Of a DNA stretch of 20,368 bases, positions 14,856 through 20,368 are shown one piece after another. Position numbers and translations under genes: made by a program. The notes under the pieces are model-generated. The model saw only the letters and a program-made list of their open reading frames with translations, ran no database searches and was not told the origin of the DNA. Position 1 is the first letter of the stretch. The number at the start of each line of letters is the position of its first letter. The stretch is from Flavobacteriales bacterium UBA3442 (lineage in GTDB: Bacteria; Bacteroidota; Bacteroidia; Flavobacteriales; Schleiferiaceae), in the NCBI GenBank assembly GCA_002378565.1, contig DFSH01000086.1, positions 1 to 20,368 on the forward strand, given 5' to 3'.

Positions 14856-16313
14856 TTAATCTTCTAAAATGGAATCGGTGAATTTCTCCACCCATTTGTC
14901 AAAAAAGCTCCGCTTTTTGACTTTGCGCTTTGCTACAGCATCCAGGGCTGCCTCATCCGTGAGATCGGGTTCCTCTCCTGTTTCCTTGCTGGATTCAGGG
15001 CTGTCAACGGCTTCAGTTAAGGGGTCAATGGCCATGGCTTCTTCAGTTGGGTTTTCCTGGCTCACGTCAATCAAATCGCTCAGATCATTAGCAACAGCCA
15101 TTGCATCCATCGTGAATTCGTCATTGATGACTGCCATGTCGCCGTCACCACGACTGTGAATGCCCTGCATCAACAACCCAACTGCTGTCGAATAAATGGG
15201 AGAGTTCAAGTCTTGCTTAGCTTCCATGCCAGCAAGGTGCTCGTTGGGGAAGCCAATGCGCACATCCATGCCTGTGAGAAACTCCACCAAATGCTTGATG
15301 TGCTTAAGTTGACTGCCGCCACCAGTGATGACGACACCGGCAATCAATTTCTTGCTCGCTTGATCGTGGCCGTACTGTTTGATTTCCGTGTAGACAGCAT
15401 TGATGATCTCTGTCACCCGGGCGTGAATGATGCGGCTCAGGTTCTTCAAGCTGATCTCCTTGGGGTCTCTGCCGTGAAGGCCAGGAATAGACACGATTTC
15501 GTTGTCCTTGTTTTCCCCAGGCCAGGCAGAACCAAACTTGATTTTCAACTGTTCAGCTTGCTTTTCAATGATGCTGCAACCCTCCTTGATGTCTTGGGTG
15601 ATGATGTTGCCGCCATGGGGGATGACCGCAGTGTGTCGGATGATGCCATCCTTGAAAATGGCCACGTCTGTTGTGCCGCCGCCGATGTCAATCAAGACCA
15701 CGCCAGCTTCCTTTTCCTCCTCGCTCAAGACAGCTTCTGCACTGGCTAAAGGTTCCAAGTTGACAGAGCCTAATTCAAGCCCGGAATTTTTTACACAGCG
15801 GGCAATGTTTCGGATGCTTGTCACTTGCCCAACAACGATATGGAAGGTGGCTTCCAAACGGCCACCAAACATGCCAACGGGTTCGTCAACGTCGCCCTGA
15901 CCATCGACCTTGTACTCCTGAGGGAGCACATGGATGATTTCTTCACCGGGCATCATGACCAGCTTGTGCACGTTGTCCGTCAGGCGCAAGATATCCTCAT
16001 GTTCAATGACCTTCTCAGGGTCTTCTCTAGTGATGTAATCGCTGTGCTGCAATGAGCGAATATGTTGACCTGCAATGCCTACGGCCACTGAGCCAATGGT
16101 CATGCCAGAAGCAGCTTCTGCGTGTTGAACTGCCTTGGTGATGGAAGCCATGGTCTGAACGATGTTCACCACCACGCCGCCTTTCACGCCGACACTGGGC
16201 GCCGTGCCTGTGCCTAGAATGTCCAGTTTGCCATGGGGTGTTTCCTTGCCAATGATGGCAACGATTTTGGTGGTTCCGATGTCTAGTCCAACGGCGATTT
16301 TAGCGTGCGTCAT
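14856..16313 (-). CDS. ftsA: Cell-division protein FtsA
   Basis: FtsA is the actin-like ATPase that anchors FtsZ to the inner membrane and recruits later division proteins. The fold is clear from phosphate-1 DIGTT (11-15), phosphate-2 DIGGGTTD (209-216) and the adenosine motif GGGSQL (331-336). The ATPase body ends near residue 388. Next comes an acidic, Ser/Glu-rich linker (about 390-455). The C-terminus has a basic patch KRKVKKR followed by the amphipathic helix SFFDKWVEKFTDSILED, the likely membrane anchor. At 485 residues it is longer than E. coli FtsA, as is usual in Bacteroidota. The ATG overlaps the ftsQ stop by four bases. ftsZ follows 30 bases after the stop. Confidence 0.95.
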   Translation of the reverse strand: MTHAKIAVGLDIGTTKIVAIIGKETPHGKLDILGTGTAPSVGVKGGVVVNIVQTMASITKAVQHAEAASGMTIGSVAVGIAGQHIRSLQHSDYITREDPEKVIEHEDILRLTDNVHKLVMMPGEEIIHVLPQEYKVDGQGDVDEPVGMFGGRLEATFHIVVGQVTSIRNIARCVKNSGLELGSVNLEPLASAEAVLSEEEKEAGVVLIDIGGGTTDVAIFKDGIIRHTAVIPHGGNIITQDIKEGCSIIEKQAEQLKIKFGSAWPGENKDNEIVSIPGLHGRDPKEISLKNLSRIIHARVTEIINAVYTEIKQYGHDQASKKLIAGVVITGGGSQLKHIKHLVEFLTGMDVRIGFPNEHLAGMEAKQDLNSPIYSTAVGLLMQGIHSRGDGDMAVINDEFTMDAMAVANDLSDLIDVSQENPTEEAMAIDPLTEAVDSPESSKETGEEPDLTDEAALDAVAKRKVKKRSFFDKWVEKFTDSILED

Positions 16314-17059
16314 GATGAAGGGGATGGATTGAAGGTGTGAATGACTTGATTACTGTACCGGAGATCAACCCGGTTAAGGCTGTCCATTTGGCCCTGCTGA
16401 AGCAGGTAAGCGTAAAGCGCTTGCGCCTTGTGTGCCTTGTTGTGAAAATTGTCTGATTGTCCCCATTGGATGACATGGCCATGCCATTGCGGCATCACCT
16501 GAAGGCTTCCGTCGCTAGCAATGTTCACCTGAGCGAGCCCGCCAGGGAAGGCAGGGTGCGAAGCTGCTTGGTCAATCAAGGCGATGGCGCTCAGACAGCT
16601 TGCGCTGTCAGTGCGTCCAGAAATCAGCGGCAAATCTAAACTGGCATGGGAAGACAGGGGAAATTTTCGACCATCTTGGTCGATGTAATGTCCGCTGTTT
16701 CCCTGCTGTACTCGGGCAAATGCTACGTTCTGTGTCATGTCAATGTGGAGTTCACCTTTCCAGGTTGAAAATACCGAGACATCCAAGGCCAGCGGGTGGG
16801 TCCTGAGTTGATCTTCCAACAATTGAATGTTGATTTCTTTCATTGGCACAGAGTCCCATCGGGGACGGAGGTTATCCAATATGACATTCAGGTCTTCTGT
16901 AAGTAGAAGTATTTGATTATCAGGCTGATGAATGCTGATTGTCAGGCCTGTGCATAGGCCATTTTCCCGCTGGTCCATGCTGAACCCTACACTCAGCCAG
17001 GTGACAGCTCCCACAGCGAGCCAGGTGAAAACAATGCTGATGATCTTGAACCACTTCAT
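16310..17059 (-). CDS. ftsQ: Cell-division protein FtsQ
   Basis: FtsQ is a single-pass inner-membrane scaffold that links early and late divisome proteins. The 249-residue product has a cytoplasmic tail of only a few residues and a membrane anchor (about 3-26, WFKIISIVFTWLAVGAVTWLSVGF). The rest is periplasmic: a segment with NQILLLTEDLNVIL and a beta-rich domain ending LNRVDLRYSNQVI. FtsQ sequences vary greatly, so the call rests on topology, length, that terminal pattern and position between murC and ftsA. It overlaps murC by four bases upstream and ftsA by four bases downstream. Confidence 0.88.
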   Translation of the reverse strand: MKWFKIISIVFTWLAVGAVTWLSVGFSMDQRENGLCTGLTISIHQPDNQILLLTEDLNVILDNLRPRWDSVPMKEINIQLLEDQLRTHPLALDVSVFSTWKGELHIDMTQNVAFARVQQGNSGHYIDQDGRKFPLSSHASLDLPLISGRTDSASCLSAIALIDQAASHPAFPGGLAQVNIASDGSLQVMPQWHGHVIQWGQSDNFHNKAHKAQALYAYLLQQGQMDSLNRVDLRYSNQVIHTFNPSPSS

Positions 17060-18378
17060 GAGAGTCTAGATTGAAGGTTGGCGATAACTCGAGGGACCTG
17101 GCGATCAATGTCCCCAGCACCTGCGGTTACCATGATGGCCTTGTCATGGCTGGCTAGCCATGCGGCAGCAGTTGCTTCTGTTTGGAGGCTAGCATCCAAT
17201 GCCTTGCATATGACCTCGCTGCGGACGCCTTCAATGGGCAGTTCCCTGGCAGGGTAGATAGGTAACAATGCCAGGTGCTCAATGGATGAAAGCACCTCAA
17301 TGAAATCCTGCATGAAGTCTTGCGTGCGGCTGTATAAATGGGGCTGAAAAAGCATAGCAATCTCGCGACCTGGGTGCAGTTCACGCAGTGAGGTGATTAG
17401 CTGTCTTAGCTCTGTGGGGTGGTGGGCGTAGTCATCCAGGTAAACGACGTCTTCCTGGTTAATGTGCACATCAAAGCGACGCTTAACGCCGGTGAAACTG
17501 CTGATGCCTTGAGCAATGGTTTCAATGCCCATGCCTACGTTCTGTGCCAAGCAGGCAGCCGCAACAGCATTGTCTACATTGTGTCTTCCAGGCATGCCTG
17601 CCGTGACGCCTTGGTATTGCTGATTGCCTAAGATCAAATCAAAAACTTGTCGCCCGTTGGCAATGCGAAGATGCTCTGCGCGATAGGTGTCGCTGGGTTT
17701 GCCATAGCCCTTCCCGCCCAAGCCCAGCACTTCAGGTCCAGTGAACAATGCGCCTTGCACTTTGCTGGCAAAGGCCTCAAAGCCTGCCTGCATGCCTTGT
17801 TCGTTGCCGTAGATGTCTAAATGGTCTGCATCGTTGCTTGTGACCACTGCGGCAGTGGGCTTAAGGTGCAAAAAGCTTCGATCAAACTCATCCGCTTCAA
17901 CCACCATCAGGTCACTGTCTGCAATCACCGCATTGCTTTGGAAATTGTTAGCAATGCCACCCAAGAAGGCTTGAACAGGCATGCCGCCTTGATGCAAAAT
18001 CCATGCAAGCATGGCCGATGTGGTGGTTTTCCCATGGCTACCGGCCACTGCCAGACAAGTGCCTTGATTGGCGATGAGGGCTAGCATCTCAGCGCGTTTG
18101 ATGACTTGGTGATTGCCCTTAATAGCCGCTGCCAGTTGAGGATGGTTTGAGGGGATGGCTGGTGTGTAGACCACCAAGGCTGCATCGGGAATACCCCATG
18201 CGTCCAATTGATCATTCAAACGAATGCTGGCCCCTTTGTCAGACAAATCCTTGGTGATGGCACTTGATCGGAGGTCATAGCCTGAAACAGTCATGCCTTG
18301 CGACAGCGCCCATTGCGCCAGGGATGACATACCAATACCGCCAATGCCAATGAAATCAATGTGGGTCCAATTTGTCAT
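17056..18378 (-). CDS. murC: UDP-N-acetylmuramate--L-alanine ligase MurC
   Basis: MurC adds L-alanine to UDP-MurNAc with ATP, the first step of the peptidoglycan stem peptide in the cytosol. The N-terminal UDP-sugar binding loop is GIGGIGMSSLA (11-21). The ATP loop GSHGKTTT (113-120) and VEADEFDRSFL (160-170) mark the central Mur ligase domain. DDYAHHPTE (315-323) and FQPHLYSRT lie at and after the boundary to the C-terminal domain, both typical of MurC. The length (440 residues) is normal. The start overlaps the murG stop by four bases (ATGA) and the stop overlaps ftsQ by four bases, so translation is coupled along the cluster. Confidence 0.96.
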   Translation of the reverse strand: MTNWTHIDFIGIGGIGMSSLAQWALSQGMTVSGYDLRSSAITKDLSDKGASIRLNDQLDAWGIPDAALVVYTPAIPSNHPQLAAAIKGNHQVIKRAEMLALIANQGTCLAVAGSHGKTTTSAMLAWILHQGGMPVQAFLGGIANNFQSNAVIADSDLMVVEADEFDRSFLHLKPTAAVVTSNDADHLDIYGNEQGMQAGFEAFASKVQGALFTGPEVLGLGGKGYGKPSDTYRAEHLRIANGRQVFDLILGNQQYQGVTAGMPGRHNVDNAVAAACLAQNVGMGIETIAQGISSFTGVKRRFDVHINQEDVVYLDDYAHHPTELRQLITSLRELHPGREIAMLFQPHLYSRTQDFMQDFIEVLSSIEHLALLPIYPARELPIEGVRSEVICKALDASLQTEATAAAWLASHDKAIMVTAGAGDIDRQVPRVIANLQSRLS

Positions 18379-19487
18379 GACAGCAAGCCTTCCAATTGTT
18401 GAACAATGGAGTTGGAGGCATGGGGTTTTGCCAAGCGCAATGCAGCAGAACGGAGGCCGTCCAAAGCTGCTGAATTCGCCAGCAATTCCATGACCATGTT
18501 GCCTAGGCCATCCACGTCATTCTCTGGCAGCAACAAGGCAGCACCTTGCTCTGATAAGCTTCTTGCATTGTGGCTCTGGTGATCCTCCGCCACATTGGGG
18601 GAAGGGATCAAGATGGCGGCGGCGGCCACAGCAGCCAACTCGCTCAAGGTACCAGCTCCGGCACGTGAGATGATGACGTCAGCGGCGCGGTAGGCGGTAG
18701 GCATGTCCTTAAGGAAGGCCTTGAGTTGACGACCTGATTGCTGTGGCAGTCGCTGACTGAGATCTTCATGGTAAAACTTGCCGCACTGCCACAGGATTTG
18801 ATGACCAGCGGCCAGCCAAAGGGATTCAGAGGCTTCAACCGCTTGGTTGATGGCGCGAGCCCCTTGGCTGCCGCCAAGAACCAGCACCAAAGCTTTGTCA
18901 GGATCCAATCCCATGGTGGTTTTAGCCTCAGATCGCATAGCTGGTGTGCAAGGTTGATCGGCCATGGCTGCGATGGCGGGACGGATGGGGTTGCCACTGA
19001 AGTGAATGCGTTCTGACGGAAAAACCTTCTCCATGCCGGGGTAGGCCACACAAATCGACTGTGCCTTGGCAGCAAGCATGCGGTTGGTCTTGCCAGCAAA
19101 GCTGTTTTGCTCCTGAATCAGGGTGGGAATGCCCATCAGTTGCGCCACTTTGAGAGTTGGGCCTGAAACATAGCCCCCAGTCCCAACCACCGCATGGGGC
19201 TTGAAGGAACGGATGATTTGCCACACAGACCACAGGCTCTTGACCAGCTTGAAGGGCAGACTCAGGTTTTTGTGCATGGCCTTGCGTTGAAATCCAGCAA
19301 TGGGGATGCCAGTGATGGGGTAGCCTGCGTCGGGGACCATGTGCATTTCCATGCGGCCTAAAGCCCCCACAAAGGCAATTTCAGCCTTGGGGTGGCGTTG
19401 CGCAATGGCATGAGCAATGCTGATGGCCGGGTAGATGTGCCCGCCGGTGCCACCACCTGAAATCAAGATGCGAAGGGACTCAGTCAT
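18375..19487 (-). CDS. murG: MurG, lipid II synthase (GlcNAc transferase)
   Basis: MurG transfers GlcNAc to lipid I to give lipid II on the inner face of the membrane. The glycine loop GGGTGGH (11-17) near the N-terminus and the second loop LVLGGSQGA in the C-terminal half are complete. The UDP-GlcNAc region SRAGAGTLSELAA and the motif PSPNVAEDHQSHNA are also present. The frame is open up to 19535. The ATG at 19487 gives the family start (MTESLRILISGGGTGGH) and a 370-residue protein, while the longer reading would add 16 residues inside ftsW. With that start the gene overlaps the ftsW stop by eight bases (ATGACTGA). Confidence 0.95.
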   Translation of the reverse strand: MTESLRILISGGGTGGHIYPAISIAHAIAQRHPKAEIAFVGALGRMEMHMVPDAGYPITGIPIAGFQRKAMHKNLSLPFKLVKSLWSVWQIIRSFKPHAVVGTGGYVSGPTLKVAQLMGIPTLIQEQNSFAGKTNRMLAAKAQSICVAYPGMEKVFPSERIHFSGNPIRPAIAAMADQPCTPAMRSEAKTTMGLDPDKALVLVLGGSQGARAINQAVEASESLWLAAGHQILWQCGKFYHEDLSQRLPQQSGRQLKAFLKDMPTAYRAADVIISRAGAGTLSELAAVAAAAILIPSPNVAEDHQSHNARSLSEQGAALLLPENDVDGLGNMVMELLANSAALDGLRSAALRLAKPHASNSIVQQLEGLLS

Positions 19488-20368
19488 GATTTCCAAATGC
19501 TTCAAGTGCGTCCAAATCGTTTGCCATGGCTTCATCTATGTCTTTATCAGCAGTCAAGCCCTCACCATGTCCGCGGCTGACAGCAAGGATCACGCCGACA
19601 GCCATGCAAGTCATCCAAATAGAGGACCCGCCTGCGCTCACAAGAGGAAGTGTTTGCCCTGTTACCGGAAAAAGCCCCACAGCCACAGCCATGTTCACCA
19701 TGGCTTGGAAGGCAATGGAAAAACTCAACCCCATGACCACCAATCGGCCAAATGCATCCTTAGCCCGGGTGGCTACCCGCACGGAGGCGAGCATGAACCA
19801 GACATACATCATGACCACAATGCCGCCACCGATCATGCCAAACTCCTCCACAATCAGGGCGTAGATGAAGTCAGAATCCCTCTGCGGCAGAAAATGCTTG
19901 TGCAAACCCCTTCCAGGGCCCATGCCTGTTAGGCCACCTTCAGCGATGGCTGTTTGTGCCATGTTTTTTTGGTAGTTGCCTCCATCATCCCCGCCACCAA
20001 AGGTTTCAATGCGACTGACCCAGGTGTCTACCCTGTTAGGGAAAGCGTCTGGGAAGGCCTTTGCTGCTAAGAGAAACAAGGCGAAAACCAGGAGGGCAAT
20101 GCCTACCATTTTAGCACTTTCCTTCAAGGGGAATCCCCCCAGGGTCATCAAGACCAAAGCGTTGAAAAAGATCAACGCGGTGGTGGATAGGTTGGCTGGA
20201 AGAACCAAGGCGCACACCACAATGATGGCCCAATAGAATCGCTTGAATAGGGTTTTGAATGACCAATCACCGTTGTGCTTAGCCAGGCGGGTGGCCAGAA
20301 AAATAAGCAAGGATACATTGGCCAATGCGGAGGGCTGGAAGGAGAAGCCAAAGAGGTAGATCCACCGG
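19480..20368 (-). CDS. ftsW: FtsW, SEDS-family peptidoglycan polymerase (5' end outside window)
   Basis: FtsW polymerises lipid II at the septum together with a class B penicillin-binding protein. The open frame reaches the window edge. Upstream of the apparent TTG start near 20325 it continues with RWIYLFGFSFQPSALANVSLL, which contains the SEDS motif FQPS, so the gene is cut and not short. Further landmarks are the large periplasmic loop with GLTGMGPGRG...LPQRDSDFIYALIVEEFG and the late segment NMAVAVGLFPVTGQTLPLVSAGGSS. Several membrane helices are visible. The Ala after FQPS replaces the Glu common in Proteobacteria, which I take as a lineage trait. The C-terminal tail of about 35 residues is acidic. 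The stop overlaps murG. Confidence 0.93.
   Translation of the reverse strand, partial: RWIYLFGFSFQPSALANVSLLIFLATRLAKHNGDWSFKTLFKRFYWAIIVVCALVLPANLSTTALIFFNALVLMTLGGFPLKESAKMVGIALLVFALFLLAAKAFPDAFPNRVDTWVSRIETFGGGDDGGNYQKNMAQTAIAEGGLTGMGPGRGLHKHFLPQRDSDFIYALIVEEFGMIGGGIVVMMYVWFMLASVRVATRAKDAFGRLVVMGLSFSIAFQAMVNMAVAVGLFPVTGQTLPLVSAGGSSIWMTCMAVGVILAVSRGHGEGLTADKDIDEAMANDLDALEAFGNHD

Noticed and set aside
20323..20325. TTG at 20325 as the true start of FtsW
   Set aside because: The frame continues to the window edge and encodes the SEDS motif FQPS just upstream, so the gene begins outside the window.

Overview
The window reads as a piece of core chromosome from a member of the Bacteroidota, most likely a Flavobacteriales-like lineage with mid-range GC. 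Four things point there. FtsZ ends in the peptide NSFLHDNVD. A gliding-type ABC ATPase (GldA-like) is present. Good Shine-Dalgarno sequences are mostly missing, and TAnnTTTG-type -7 promoter elements occur in several intergenic gaps. The division cluster has the order ftsW-murG-murC-ftsQ-ftsA-ftsZ-yqeY. The rank below phylum is my inference. No rRNA, tRNA, CRISPR array, prophage or insertion sequence is visible, and no gap without a gene exceeds about 300 bases.

Left part (1-9084). era and der overlap by one base and end at a bidirectional terminator. On the opposite strand, a secreted hypothetical protein precedes a short GldA-like ATPase. Then come rsgA, dtd and a MazG-like pyrophosphohydrolase (4-base overlaps), and a glutaryl-CoA dehydrogenase gene with its own promoter. 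Convergent to these lies an AT-rich GNAT acetyltransferase gene that looks recently acquired. Beyond it is the operon of a four-helix membrane protein and hflX, which ends at a clear terminator. Four ribosome-associated GTPases (Era, Der, RsgA, HflX) therefore lie within about 8.5 kb.

Middle part (9085-12022). A 98-base divergent promoter region with a central palindrome leads rightward into maeB (malic enzyme with a phosphotransacetylase-like domain) and a coupled outer-membrane-type hypothetical protein.

Right part (12029-20368, all minus strand). This is the distal half of the division and cell-wall cluster. FtsW (cut by the window edge) is a peptidoglycan polymerase, MurG makes lipid II, MurC adds the first L-alanine, FtsQ is a divisome scaffold, FtsA anchors FtsZ to the membrane, FtsZ forms the ring, and a YqeY/GatB-like protein closes the set. 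Most of these genes overlap by 4-11 bases. FtsZ is unusually long (783 residues) because of an acidic linker of about 440 residues.

I see no convincing new multi-gene system. The points most worth a second look are regulatory: a duplicated promoter-plus-start-codon unit before rsgA, predicted leaderless starts of era and rsgA, an inverted repeat bracketing the glutaryl-CoA dehydrogenase promoter, and the palindrome between the divergent operons at about 9130.
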